Below are positions 21,543 to 34,480 of a stretch of 64,000 bases of DNA, one piece after another. This DNA is from Gerris lacustris. Its lineage: Eukaryota; Arthropoda; Insecta; Hemiptera; Gerridae. A program made the translations under genes and the position numbers. The DNA lies in the NCBI GenBank assembly GCA_951217055.1, contig OX578282.1, positions 16,307,877 through 16,371,876 on the forward strand. Direction: 5' to 3'. The notes below the pieces were generated by a model that saw only the letters and a program-made list of their open reading frames with translations, had not been told where the DNA came from and ran no database searches. Every line of letters starts with the position of its first letter. Positions within the stretch are counted from its first letter, which is position 1.

Positions 21543-22171
21543 TAAGGATAGAGAGATTGGTTATTACGAAACGGATTTATTCCTTTTATGCACTGGTTGC
21601 AGCTATAGTTTAAAGGGTAGAGTTTCTCTCGGAGGCGAGACAAGATTTGAACATTTTGAATCGTCAGATATTTTGTGTTTATCTTATTTCACTATGAAAT
21701 AAATCATATGTACCACTAGCCCGTACTAGCCATGCTCTAATGCTTTGTTGCGGATTGTGTTCCATGATTTATATAACATAAACGTTCTCCCTGAGCTGAA
21801 TATCATATTTAATATTATGATAACTGACCCATAACTCAAAGAATTTAATTTAGAATAAAACTAGAGTAAGATTATTAAATGTAGAGTTTTCTTCAAACAT
21901 TTATTTATTTTTATTTTTATTTTTTGTATGCGAGCTCATTAAAATTAATTTATAAGACGGTGAATCATTTTTTAAAAACATCTACCATTACACTGGTTCA
22001 TAAGCCTCTTCTACTGCATGTAAAAGTAGTGTATTAAATACAATTGCTGCCATCAGTGCTAAATAAATTATTATAGATTTACATTTGTTTATGCGAAATC
22101 ACACCATCTTAAGACTAAGGTCACTCCCTACCTTGTCGGTACAGATTCTTTACCGAGCGCCTATGTGTTAA

Positions 22172-22938
22172 TGAGTACTCCCTGACTAGGGCGGTATACG
22201 TAGGAGTGGAGCGGTAAGGGATCGGTATACAGAAAGTCGGTACGAACAAGCAATAAAAACAGAAGCGGTAAAGTACTAAATTAATATACTATCTTTATTT
22301 ATTTTATTCTATCTTCAAGCGTAGTGGAGGTGTCATGGCAAAATGACAGCGGAGAAAGATATTCATATTATTTTGGTCTCAGAAATTGAGAAATATCTAT
22401 TGTTTTACAATTATAAATTTCCGGAATACGCTAGAAAGTGAACTCTAGAAATTAATAACGTTTTTCTATTTTAATATAAAATAAAGTTTATTAATATATA
22501 TTTTTCATTTATATTTATGTAGAATTACCTCAATGGAACCTCAGCAACCTCTCTGCAGCTCTAACTAATTCCCTAAATCTTGTATTTTGTTTTGTGATCT
22601 TGGATTCAATAAGGTGCAAAATCTCATAATATGTTATTGTCATCTTATACATCGCTTGAAATTTTAAATCATCTTGTAAAAGTTGTTGGGCCACAACAAA
22701 TAGTCGACAATTAGTATTCTTGGCAATGTACGGATGTCGCCATTACTTCATCTTTTTCTACGCAAACGCAAATAAATGTCACACACTATAATACTATCTT
22801 TTTGTGATGACGACATAATCTCACCACGACACTACCGTTACTGCAAGATTCCACCGAATGTATACCGACAAGTGGGGAGATGAAGGCGGTATCGGTAAGC
22901 TATCGGTAAAGCAGAAAATACCGCCGTCAGGGATCTGC
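22172..22938 (-). mobile_element. PIF/Harbinger-type element, about 767 bp
   Basis: TIRs share TCCCTGAC and GGCGGTAT (left at 22179 onward with a TAG interruption, right at 22926-22933 inverted). Candidate TAA duplication at 22169-22171 and 22939-22941. GCGGTA/ATCGGTA words repeat in the subterminal zones. A 70-codon transposase remnant on the minus strand (22530-22742) supports the class. Confidence 0.72.
22530..22742 (-). pseudogene. Harbinger transposase N-terminal fragment
   Basis: An uninterrupted 70-codon frame without a start reads WRHPYIAKNTNCRLFVVAQQ, then LLQDDLKFQAMYKMTITYYE, and ends with a stop after RFRELVRAAERLLRF. It looks like the start of PIF/Harbinger transposases: the basic W-x-HP opening, a short spacer, the L-x-x-D-D-x-x-F region and the phenylalanine/tyrosine-rich M-x-x-x-x-Y-x-x-I helix. 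It stops well before any DDE motif, so it is a truncated remnant or a transcribed leader of a deleted gene. Assignment from motif memory. Confidence 0.65.
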
Positions 22939-23069
22939 TAAAGAATTAATTATTACTCTTCTCATGGAAGCCAATAAAGGCGTCAACTATAATTGCTTTT
23001 TTAAACCTTTTTGGGTATTAATGTGCGTATCGCATTTTTGATTAATCCCGCGTCACATGATAAAGGGAT

Positions 23070-23835
23070 TAACTAAACATTTATCAACACCATTATATCA
23101 GTGACCAAGTCTCTTCAGTGACTTCCACACTAAGGGTTTATAAAACCCAGATTATTGTAGTACTTAAACTTCGATTCATTTGAGAGAGCTTTAAGTATGC
23201 CGGACATACTAATCCCTTACTAAAGATTTATATTATTAAAAATGTTATCATGATATCTTATTTTAGTTTTAAGTAAAATTTGATCTTACTTTCAGTACTT
23301 ATTCCTACTTCATGCCCAGAATGTAGGAGTTGTTAAATGCAAATAGTCAAAAGCTTTTTAATGCTCAAATTTTAAGGTATCAAATAATGTTCTATAATTA
23401 AAAGTAAGCTGTTTAAGCTTATCAAAATAATTTCTTATCATTCCATTTACAATATCCGAGTCTGCATTTAAATGTGCAAGGGACCTATGGTGGTTTGAAT
23501 TCTTAGAAACGAAGTTACTGTGGGTTTAGCGTTCATGGTCTGGAGACATGGATATTAAAGGAGGGAGCTTAGAAAGCAAGGTTCTATTAGGGAAGAACTG
23601 TTAAGAATTTAATATATTCGATCAATATGGAAGCCACGTGCGACTATGCTGAAACACATCTACCTAGTCTTAGGTCACACCGTCCCCCAAGTATTTACAA
23701 TATTATAAATTATAACCTTTGAAACCTCTCGCATCCCAAAATTATTCTATTATTTCTCTCGCAGCATAATTTATGGAGCTTCAGCCATTTAGTTGAACAT
23801 TAAAACTTTCTATTGATTATCTTCGAAATTTAAAT
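23070..23835 (-). repeat. Repeat G, copy b
   Basis: Reverse complement of 15785-16600 along its length, with scattered substitutions and a few small indels. It lies between the two inverted F copies. Confidence 0.88.
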
Positions 23836-23845
23836 TAAAGAAACG

Positions 23846-23912
23846 TCAACTATAATGCAGCAGAATGTTAACTATAATGCAGCAGAATGTTAAATATAAT
23901 GCAGATAATGTT
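23846..23912. repeat. Short tandem repeat, about 23-bp unit, three copies
   Basis: AACTATAATGCAGCAGAATG repeated, third unit truncated; followed by ATTATGTTATTAGT repeats to 23950. Confidence 0.85.
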
Positions 23913-24306
23913 ATTAAGTATTATTATGTTATTAGTATGTTATTAGTAAATACCTATACAGTAGGGGTATTCTTGATCTTTGTTTAACGAGTTATAAATA
24001 TGTCAACGAGTTAAATGTTAGAAATTAAAGATTGTGAGGGGACCTTGACCACAAGACGAGTTATAAGTTAATGTTAAGCAGGTTGCGCTTTCAGTGGCTT
24101 ACATAAGCACCATTTGACAGTTTTTAGATTAGATTACTCTAATATATTAGGGACAATTTGTTATTTTTGGAAGGATTGAGGATTTATTATTTCTCTCTAA
24201 TAATCTCTGAGATTACCTACCTAATCACAATCATCATACATAACCATCAACAATCACCTAAAACCTTCCCAATCTCAGCTGGAGGGAGAAATATATTTTT
24301 TCCGTG

Positions 24307-24807
24307 GTAGGCTGTGAAATAGTAACTTTAGAGCCTAAAAGACATAGCTAAAATCCATTTTTTCATTACGTGGACTTAAAAAATCTTTTCATTACTCCTA
24401 GCTGTAAAGAGAAAATCTTTTACGTCCTAGGAACTAAAAGATTTTTTCTTTCCGGCGGGTAGTTGTCAAAACTTCCGTTAGTACCGCTGCAGTCTTGGTA
24501 GAAATGCTTCTAGTACGATTAAAATCCGCTAGATGTCAATGCGTTTTATTTATCTTTTCTTATAGTGTAACCTCTTTTTAAGGTTTCTTTTTTTAAGTCT
24601 TAAGTATGTACTAATATTTGTTATTATTATATATTGATTAGTGATTAATATTTAATGTTTTTTCATTGTCTGCTACCTCGAAAAAAATAGCATATGCAAC
24701 GCGACTGTGAAGTGTTTTTTCTTTACCGCGGCAATTACATTTACTGTCGAGCGAAGCGAGACAGTAAATATTGCCACTTTACAGCCTAGTAACATAATAT
24801 ACTATTA
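24307..24807 (-). repeat. Repeat F, copy b (inverted)
   Basis: Reverse complement of 20452-20965, ending CAGCCTAGTAACATAATATA. The GAGCGAAGC loop and the flanking TTTACTGTC arms are kept, but the outer stem is weakened (CTGTGAAGTG versus CACTTTACAG). Confidence 0.88.
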
Positions 24808-24879
24808 TCTACGATTAATATGAAATATAAACATTTTATATTTGTTTAGATGCGTAGAAAGTGATTCTTTTCTTATAGT

Positions 24880-25200
24880 TGTATTCATCGTGCATGCGCG
24901 TTTCATAATTCTTCACCTTATCGTACGATTGGCGTGTTTGTTTACATTTAACAAAACCAATTTGCTGTTTGTTCAATTAAAGTAACGGTTTTTCCTGCGT
25001 ATTTATTATTAAAATCCAACAATCGTAGATAAAGGTACGCAACAGGTGCAGGTCGTATGGTACGCAACTCGTGCGAAAACTGCATTTTTCTTTGCTCGCT
25101 GGTTGTCCTACCCTCGTGCAAACTCCACACTCTCATGCAAAATGCTATACTTCAAAATGCTGTACTTTTCGCACTAGACGAGTAATGTACTATTTCATAT
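24880..25200 (-). repeat. Repeat I, copy a
   Basis: Matches the reverse complement of 58615-59045: shared AATTCTTCACCTT, TTTGCTGTTTGTT, TATTTATTATT, CGATTGTTAG-type block, GCACGAGT/CTCGTGC words and GCAAAATGC at both ends. Repeated GCACTCTC/CGAGTGTGG words resemble a subterminal array. Class unknown. Confidence 0.7.
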
Positions 25201-25559
25201 CTATTTTCCTACCGCCATGATCTCAACCCGATATAACATCTGTCAAACTGCATTTAACTAACTCAAAGCCGAGTTCGAGTAAATGCTAGAGGGATATAAC
25301 TAGTTGTTTATTACAAATGGAGGATTATTTAACCAAATTAACTGAAAACAAAGTTTAGCACGTTAAACTAAAGATCGTTAACACCTCTATTATTTACTTG
25401 CTATATTTTGTAAAGCAAAATATTTTTTTGATTTCGAGATTACCTAAGGTGATGAAAGAATTGAAATCAATTTTAGTTAACTTATAATCATTTGATTGCA
25501 CTTTAATTATATATATTAATTGTAAGCCTGGTCCTTGATAACTCGGTTAAGTTAGCATT

Positions 25560-25710
25560 CGGCTTTCCCATCAATAAAGTTTAACGAATCGGGCGTGGTC
25601 ACATCTGGGATAGGTGAATTCCCGGACGGGGGCTTCCGCTCAACATTCAACCTGAATTGATATATGGGTAGCTCCTTATGTGAAGTGGCGAGTGTCCTAA
25701 ATTCATTATA
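25560..25710. other. Unclassified moderately GC-rich segment
   Basis: Contains ATATGGGTAGCTCCTTATGTGAAGTGGCG, whose reverse complement resembles 4790-4830, so it is probably part of an older dispersed repeat directly upstream of a SINE. Confidence 0.4.
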
Positions 25711-25992
25711 GGAGCCAGCGTGGCCGAGATGCTTTAGGTAATCGCCCAGCTATCAATAAATCGAAGCAAATCAAGGTCGTGGGTTCGATCCCTTGCCATG
25801 ATGCTCTGATTTAAATAGCTCACTAATGACCACACACCATACCCGCTTCGGCGGTTCAGTGTACAGGTATGGTGTGGGAAGTGGCTGGAACTCGGCACCA
25901 TGGGGTTAGTAAAATAGGCCCAATGTGGCCAGGTTGCTAGATTCGAACAAGTGGTTCGTCTTACCTGTCTAACCACTACTACTAATATTAAG
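25711..25992 (+). mobile_element. tRNA-derived SINE, family 2, copy a
   Basis: Head GGAGCCAGCGTGGCCGAGAT (A box) and GTGGGTTCGATCCC (B box) at about 25780-25793, then a body shared with the copies at 28106 and 59138: CTCTGATTTAAATAGCTCAC, GGTATGGTGTG, AGTGGCTGGAACTC, TTCGAACAAGTGGTTCGTC. Ends in an ACT-repeat tail. More diverged than the other two copies and no clear target duplication. An 80-codon reverse frame inside is a chance frame. Confidence 0.85.
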
Positions 25993-26843
<851 letters not shown>

Positions 26844-27403
26844 GTATAAGCCCTTTCCAAGCAGATCTAGGCCCTAGACGGGGTGTTGAGTCTCAGAGTT
26901 AGCTAATTAATTGTGAGCCACTAAAATCTAAAGTGGTTGTGAGGGCTTAAATCCAACTGCGAAGTCTTTATAAACTCATGTTACGTCTAAGCAGTCTCAC
27001 AACTTAGACAAGACATTTTCCTCTCTGACCAAGCTCTCCTGTTTAGTCGTACTCAATTATCACAGAAAATAAATTTGGTTAGGGATAAAGATTTAATAAT
27101 AATATCAACACCGTCGAATGTATTTTTGAGGTTAAAAACAAAAATTATACTTTCGTAGAAACAGACTTAAAATCTAAGTCAAAATTGATTTTAGTATTTA
27201 TGAAGTATTACTCAAACGGATATTTAAGGAAAATTTAATTAAAATCTAAGAGTAAATAGGTACTTCCCACTTTTGCACTATTGAAAGAGTTTTTTTTTTA
27301 AAAAAAGGAAGCCATTTTTTTTGGTAATGATTCGATTTAGGTAATTTACTGTACAAAAGTACAAAAACAATTATTATTAACAGTTCCCTCAGAAATGTTT
27401 AAT

Positions 27404-27840
27404 GACTGCCTTTGAAAGACAGCTGACTTTTTGTGAGTATGCCAGTCTGCTCAGAGTACCAATGGAAGGATCAGGGATAAATTCTTCATGTAACTTGGGT
27501 TTGCTCAATTGACACACCTAACTGCTGCCTCTGAAAGACTGCTGACTTTTTGTGAGTCTGTCAGTCTGCTCAGAGTACCAATGGAAGGATCAGAGAGAGA
27601 ATCTTTCATATAACTTGGGTTTGCTCAATTGACACACCAAACTGCTGCCTCTGAAAGACAGCTAACTTTATGTGAGCCCGTCAGTCTGCTCAGAGTACCA
27701 ATGGAAGGATCAGGGATAAATTCTTCATATAACTTGGGTTTGCTCAATTGACACACCTAACTGCTGCCTCTGAAAGACTGCTGACTTTTTGTGAGTCTGT
27801 CAGTCTGCTCAGAGTACCTACTTATAGAAGGACCAGGGAG
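27404..27840. repeat. 119-120-bp minisatellite, about 3.7 units
   Basis: Units begin with ACTGCTGCCTCTGAAAGAC at about 27404, 27521, 27641 and 27760. Each holds GTCAGTCTGCTCAGAGTACC, AATGGAAGGATCAG and TTGCTCAATTGACACACC. Confidence 0.93.
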
Positions 27841-28105
27841 GGAACTGTACCAGGGGAGGGAACTGTAGTTTTATTTTACAGGTTTTAATCTAATTGACCA
27901 ATTTTATGTGTATTTATAATAGAGATATACTTTTAAGTGTAAACAATTTAAAGATTTAGAAATCGGGTCAAAAAGAAATCGGGTTCCTCTAACTTGTAAG
28001 TGGTCTATTTCTTTAGGTTTCTTTTCCCCGATATATAAAAAAATAAAATTAAGTTGTTGCACCACGAATTGTTACATTGTTATTGACCTGTTTGCAGGTT
28101 TCCAA

Positions 28106-28397
28106 GTAGTAGTAGTAGTCTAGTACTTTCTACTAGGACGGGTAGGACGAACCACTTGTTCGAACCTTGCAATTAGGCCATCACTTAGGCCCTTTTTACG
28201 CCCCGCGGTAGAGAGTTCCAGCCACTTCACACATCATACCTCTGTACATAGTACCGCCAAAGCGAGTATGATGTGATCAATAGTGAGCCATATAAATCAG
28301 AGTGTCACGGCGAGGAATCGAACCCCGTCTCGTTCCACTCGAGATTCAGTGATGGCCGAGCAGACGTGGTTTAACTCACACGGCTACGCTAGCTCCC
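28106..28397 (-). mobile_element. tRNA-derived SINE, family 2, copy b
   Basis: Reverse copy with GGGAGCTAGCGTAGCCGTG at its head (right side) and a TAC-repeat tail at the left. Flanked by a perfect 14-bp duplication, TTGCAGGTTTCCAA, at 28092-28105 and 28398-28411. It differs from copy c at 59138-59423 at only a handful of positions, so both are young insertions. B box: GGGGTTCGATTCC on the minus strand. Confidence 0.93.
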
Positions 28398-28411
28398 TTG
28401 CAGGTTTCCAA

Positions 28412-29299
28412 ACTTCTACGCAAAGCGTTTGTTGAGTGAGTCAATACAGCTACGTATATCAATACGAATAAAGCATTTAGTTTTGAACAGAGAAAATTCA
28501 ATTCATGGGGGGAGAACTTATTCAGTGAGGTGAAAACAAACTTCTGCCCTGCATACTGTACACTATTGGTACGCTTGAAGTTAAAATATTCACTGAAACT
28601 TTTGCTGCACGATATACTTGTTTTTCGCTATATTAATTGTATAAAACTTATTTTAAACTTAATGTTTTCCTCATAACTACAAGATGCGCGTTTACTCATA
28701 AATAAATTTCGTTTAATGCTTATTTCGTCCAGGGACGGCTCGAGTCTTTAAATTTGGGAGGGGATCGTTAAGGAATGGGTGAAGAAAAATCAATGGTACA
28801 ATTTTATTTTCTTCCACATTTAGGGGCAAGGCGATCCACCCCTAGCTTTACCTGTAGAAGTTATTACTACTTAACCTATTTTGTATTTTGATTGAGTAAA
28901 TGCCAATATTTAATAATTGCCCATTCATACATTGTGATTAATTAATTTGCAACAGGATGGATGGATACATTTGACCAACGATTTTATAATAAAACTCGCC
29001 GGTCTCGGCTGGCCTGCGGCCAGCCTTTGCCCGTCGAGTGGCCAGGTAGATATATGCCAGGTACTTGTATAGTAAATGGTACTTGTAAGATCTGGTAATG
29101 TTGTATGAGGTTGTGGGGTATTGTAGCCAAGTGGGTTAAATATACAGTTATAATTTGCATAAAACAGTGCAAAGGTAAGAAAGTGAGCTAGTATTTTAGG
29201 CAGTGGTGTTGTAGAGGGGATTGAGTAAGGTGGGGTGACAGGAGCAACGAGAGGGGATGGGAAAATCGGACATATTCCCGTCTCTGTCTCTTCTTACGG
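28412..29299. other. Unannotated DNA
   Basis: No supported feature; a TAGCCAAGTGGGTTAAA motif at about 29127 looks like an A box, but no B box follows. Confidence 0.5.
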
Positions 29300-30350
29300 C
29301 ACGGCACTGTTCCAGTAAATATTTAATAACTGGTACTAACCAAGATTTTTCAGAGAAACAAATCCCTCAAAATGTGCCAACTGTTAACGCACATATAATA
29401 AATTTAATAAAAAAAAAAAAAAAAAAAATCGTAACAACCGCTTTAAAAAACAGTTTTTTCAATTTTACCCCCCTCAAAACTAAAAATACCACAAAATAGA
29501 ACGTAATGAAAATTAATCCACTATTCAAGAGCATTTCAACGATATATATCATATGATAAAAGATTAACTTTGACATTTGTACCTCTGAACTCTAAGGCCT
29601 AAGGTACCAAAATTATATTTTTAAAAAAACAAACAATACAAAAGGGCATTAACTTAACTAATAAACAAATACAAATAAAATAACCTAATAACAAAAAATT
29701 ATTCAAACCCTTTAACCTACAACAAAATTAAAAATCGGTACAAAAGTACGTGTAAAACATTTTTAAAAAATAAATAAATATAATAGCTTTAATATAGAAA
29801 TCAAGGCCTTTCAAATGATATACGACACAATATTAAAAACCAAAAAAGTGGTCACGTGACACGGCACACAAGAAAAGTGTACTCTCATGTTCTCAGCAAA
29901 TATGATGAACTAATTAAATATTATATACTCAATTTAAAGAGCATTACTGTGAGATTTAAGCGTTTCAATCAGAAATAAAATCAGTCAACAATTGTAAAAG
30001 ATATGGCTATTCAAAGTCTAAAATAGAAAAAAATAAAAACAAAAAAAAATCAAAATTATCACTATTTAGGGTACAACCGATAGAGGTACGACAAAAAGTC
30101 ATAGAACCAAAGTTGTAGATCTTTTAAAATCAGTTACCGCTGGTACTATCTGTTTTCCAATACGACTTACCGTTCAGCCGCAACAAGCCCCAAAACAGCT
30201 TAAAAATCGAGTCGGCCATTTTTATTTTTTTAGGGGGGGAAGGAGTGGGAAAAGTGAACTTTTTATAATTTTTTTGGTTCACAATATGGACGTTGCGCGT
30301 CGAATGACGCAAACCGCAAGTCTCTAGCTCTTCTGGAAGTGGGCAAACAT
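29300..30350 (+). repeat. Repeat E, copy a (interrupted)
   Basis: Matches 42958-43640. The start (CCAGTAAATATTTAATAAC, about 29310) and the rest (from about 29903: TTTAAAGAGCATTA, GGTACGACAAAAAGTCATAG, CCAAAGTTGTAGATCTTTTA, CAAGTCTCTAGC, GGGCAAACATTTATG) are separated by about 560 bp absent from copy b. That insert contains a 19-A run at 29409-29427. A minus-strand 60-codon frame at 30130-30312 is not conserved in copy b. Confidence 0.75.
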
Positions 30351-30404
30351 TTATGTCAGTGAGTGAGTGAGTGAGTTAGCCATGCGGCTTTATAGTAGAT
30401 AGAT

Positions 30405-30932
30405 AGTCTGCCATTAGTGGGGCACATAGCTTCCTCGCGTCCTGCTTCGTATACTTTAATAATTTTATGCTTTTACAGCTTATAATTGTCAAATTGATAT
30501 AAGTTTCCCTCGTTTTTAAATCTGTCAAGATTGTTTTGATTCCTTACAATAATTAGAGTATCAATTTAGCAAAATGTGAAGAGCGCAGACGGTTGAAATT
30601 TATCAGGCCTACCAGATGAGTACTTTTGAAGCTATAGATATAAATAAATATATGCTTGTGCGTATGAGCACAGAATGGTGAAACTTATATGGAACCAACA
30701 ATAGACAAATTATGACCTACCATACAAATTTCATTAAACTCCGAAGAGTAGTTGTTAAGATATGTTGGTTCGAAAAAATTGAGCAACAGACCGACAGACA
30801 GACACGGACCCAAAAACGTTCCCTGATGTCTAAAACTCGGATTTCTGTCTTGGAATTGTTGAAATCGGAGGTATAAATATTTATCGTTTTTCAGAAAGAT
30901 CACATAGGTTTCGAAAGCTCGAAAGCAATATT
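30405..30932 (-). repeat. Repeat R, copy 5
   Basis: Minus-strand R from GGGGCACATAGCTTCCTCGC to CGAAAGCTCGAAAGCAATA. The middle around the GTTTATCGAAAGT block is deleted. Confidence 0.85.
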
Positions 30933-31649
30933 TACAACGTTACTTTAAGTGAAAGTCATTAATGTTACAAAATATCTTCCAGAAAAGGTAAAATTTGATG
31001 TACATCTATAAATTGTTGTCTAACCTATAAATTCGCTCCCAATCTATGTGACCATGTTTTTAATTAAAACCTTAATAAATATTCAAATAGACAACTTTCG
31101 GAGAACTGAAAGGATGTATTATCCTGAGCATTAAAATGGCTGGTTGTAGGACCCAGCTTATGTGGCTCCACTGAAAGAGCTTTTCCTTAAAATAATCATA
31201 GGCTTTCCAACGCTAAATAAATAATTCACAGTTGAAACTCTATTTGAGCCGTGATACGAAAGGAAATTCTAAGGCTTCAGTGTAGACCTTTACTCTTTTT
31301 AAAACTTTACTGTATTTTAAGTGGAATTTTCGAATATTTGTGAGTTGTTTTTAATGGGGAGATTTTTAGGAAACGCCCACTGATTGTGTGTTACAAGAGC
31401 TCTTCAGAGGAACTAGTGTTTAGTAGGCTTAACATTTAAGTCTGTTATTACTTCTGTTTGATCAAACTTTAACAAGCTTCTCAAAGCTATCATTTAAACC
31501 TCCATGGCATTGTTGTCCTCTTTTCCCTACTCTATAATAATTGTTGTTCTTAATGAGCAAGCTTTGTCAAGCTTTTGGTTGCTACATTTAGATCTACCAA
31601 CAAAAGTTAGAAATATTTTAATCTTTTGTAGCTACAACTCTGAATATTC
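30933..31649. other. Unannotated DNA
   Basis: Nothing recognised. Confidence 0.5.
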
Positions 31650-32790
31650 TTATTCGGCTGCATAGGATCGATATTGAGCAGGCCATACGACATTCTTATG
31701 CGGCCACATACGATTAATATTAAGCAGCACTACGACATTGATTAGTGGTCCCATTCAATCAATATTGAGCTGCCCATACAACATCTTTTAGTGGCCCATT
31801 CAATCAATATTGAGCTGCCCATAAAACATCCTTTAGTGGTCCCATACAATCAATATTGAGCAGCCCATTTAACATTCTTTAGTGGTCCCATACAATCAAT
31901 ATTGAGCTGCCCATAAAACATCCTTTAGTGGTCCCATACAATCAATATTGAGCAGCCCATTTAACATTCTTTAGTGGTCCCATACAATCAATATTGAGCT
32001 GCCCATAAAACATTCTTTAGTGGTCCCATACAATCAATATTGAGCTGCCCATTTAACATCCTTTAGTGGTCCCATACAATCAATATTGAGCTGCCCATAA
32101 AACATCCTTTAGTGGTCCCATACAATCAATATTGAGCAGCCCATACAACATTTTTTAGTGGCCCATTCAATCAACATTGAGCAGCCCATTTAACATCCTT
32201 TAGTGGCCCATACAATCAATATCGAGTAGCTCATACAACATCTTTTAGGGGCCCCATGCAATCAACATTGAGCAGCCCATTTAACATTCTTTAGTGGTCC
32301 CATACAATCAATATTGAGCTGCCCATAAAACATCCTTTAGTGGTCCCATACAATCAATATTGAGCTGCCCATAAAACATCCTTTAGTGGTCCCATACAAT
32401 CAATATTGAGCAGCCCATACAACATCTTTTAGTGGCCCATTCAATCAATATTGAGCTGCCCATAAAACATCCTTTAGTGGTCCCATACAATCAATATTGA
32501 GCAGCCCATACAACATCTTTTAGTGGCCCATTCAATCAATATTGAGCAGCCCATTTAACATCCTTTAGTGGCCCATACAATCAATATCGAGTAGCCCATA
32601 CAACATCTTTTAGGGGCCCCATGCAATCAATATTGAGCAGCCCATTTAACATCCTTTAGTGGTCCCTTATAATCAATATTTAGTAGCCCATACAACATCC
32701 TTTAGTGGTCCCATACTATCAATATTGTGCATCCATACAACATCCTTTAGTGGCCCCATGCAATCAATATTGAGCAGCCCATACGATTTT
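31650..32790. repeat. 46-bp satellite array, about 25 units
   Basis: Core TTTAGTGGTCCCATACAATC then AATATTGAG, CAGCCCAT or CTGCCCAT, and AACATC. Two main unit types (ending TTTAACAT or AAAACAT) interleave without a strict order. Edge units are more diverged, as expected for an array homogenised by unequal exchange. Confidence 0.95.
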
Positions 32791-33537
32791 ATTAAGTGAC
32801 ACTATACCAATATTACGAAGTTTCTCTAGAAGACCAACCTGGAATTAATATTATTGCACAATAATTTAGTTTTCTTTGAAATATTGAAGATTAAACTGAA
32901 GTTGTTATACAGCTCTACTCTTTAATAATAAGAAGAGGTAAGAAGAAGGTGGATGGGGAATTGGTATCACGATCATCATATATACATACTTGATATTCTG
33001 TCTATCTTCATATTCCCTCGACTTGACACTCCTCCATAAAACTGGCACAGGTCTTTGCATTTAATTATAAATGATCTTTCCTCACTTTTGCGCTCTTATA
33101 AAAACCCCTCAGTGATAAGGTAAAGAGGCGCTAAAACGAAACAAGAGATGAATATAAATAAAATGGTTGTGCATGAAGCCTCACGTAACAAGGGCTTCGT
33201 TAGTATTAGGAACATGATATTAGTTAGAATAAGGCCCCCCCCCATGATGCTACAAAATGGCGTGGAAAAATAAACACTAATTAATCCGTCATTTTGAATT
33301 TGAACAGCTGATAATTTTGATTTTGCTATATTTTTCTTGTGTGTGCATCAAAACGATCTTTACTGCTGCACAGGCCCGTCGAGAGCCGTAACGGGCCCCA
33401 CGGCTAGACCTATAAGGGCCCCCTTGTTTTTACTCGTCATGTGGGACTTTAGACTAATAACTTGTATATTGATCTTTTCAACTCTTATCCTTATACTAAG
33501 TTCTATTTTATATTTATTGTAAGTACATACTAATAAT

Positions 33538-34053
33538 AAACTGCCAATTGGTGTGGCACATAGCTTCCTCGCATCCTATCCACGTACTTTATTGATTTTA
33601 AATATATTGGTTTAATTGTTTCCCTCGTTTTTTATTGTTATGATTTTTTACACGAATTGAAGTATCAATTTAGCAAAAGTTAAAGAGCGTAGGCGTTCAA
33701 ATTAATCTGGGGCTATCTGCGGGTTACATTTGATAAACTATAAAAGTTTCATTCAAATCAGATGAGTACTTTTGAAGCTATAGGTGTAAATAAATGTGCG
33801 CATGTGGAAGAGAAACAAATAGGCGCAGGAGGTTGAAACATATATGGGACCAACAATGGGCTAATTATGACCTACCACCCAAATTTTATTAAAATTGAAT
33901 GTATAGTTTCTAAGATATGTTGGTTCGCAAAAATTGAACGACAGACCGTTCCCTGATGTCAAAAATGGATTTCTGTCTTGGAATTTTTGAAATAGGAGAC
34001 CTAAACATTTTTCACATATTTTCCGTTACCTTCGTTAACCTCGGAAGCAAAAT
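33538..34053 (-). repeat. Repeat R, copy 6
   Basis: Starts CTGCCAATTGGTGTGGCAC and ends TAACCTCGGAAGCAAAA; middle preserved, small deletion near the GTCT tract. Confidence 0.88.
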
Positions 34054-34119
34054 TCCTATTACTGATAACTGCAGGCCTACACTGATAAACCACAGTAAAA
34101 CAAACTCATTCTGAAGACT

Positions 34120-34480
34120 ATAATAGTTACCACTTTTAGGGTTTCGAGGTTATTCTAGAAACCCTTATGGTTTTGGTAATCCGGCCGTTCGTCCGTCGCA
34201 TCTTGAGTATATCTCCCGACCTACTGCGTAGCTAAAGATTTGAAATTTAGATACACGTTAAACGTTTTTGCCCAAAAACAGGAAAAATATTGCAAACTTA
34301 AAAACTCAAAATTTCTTCGATCAGCGAGCAATTGCAAACTGATCGCAATATTTTATATTTTTTGTATTTTTGAGTGGGTATCATTTCAAAGGCATTGTGA
34401 AATGTAGATGACAAATATATATCGAGTTTCCAAAATGGCGGCCATTTTACTCCCAAAATTATTGAAATAAAACGCAAAAA
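34120..34480 (-). repeat. Repeat D, copy b
   Basis: Reverse complement of 1455-1810, including AAATGGCGGCCATTTT, CCCAAAAACAGGAAAAA and GGTTTCGAGGTTATTCTAG. Lies within the hAT-type element. Confidence 0.75.

Noticed and set aside
25734..25976. 80-codon minus-strand frame
   Set aside because: It lies wholly in a tRNA-derived SINE.
28733..28853. A possible small hAT (CAGGGACGGCTC ... TTTACCTG)
   Set aside because: The two ends pair over only a few bases and there is no 8-bp duplication.
29127..29190. A third SINE starting at TAGCCAAGTGGGTTAAA
   Set aside because: An A-box-like motif is present but no B box or family copy follows.
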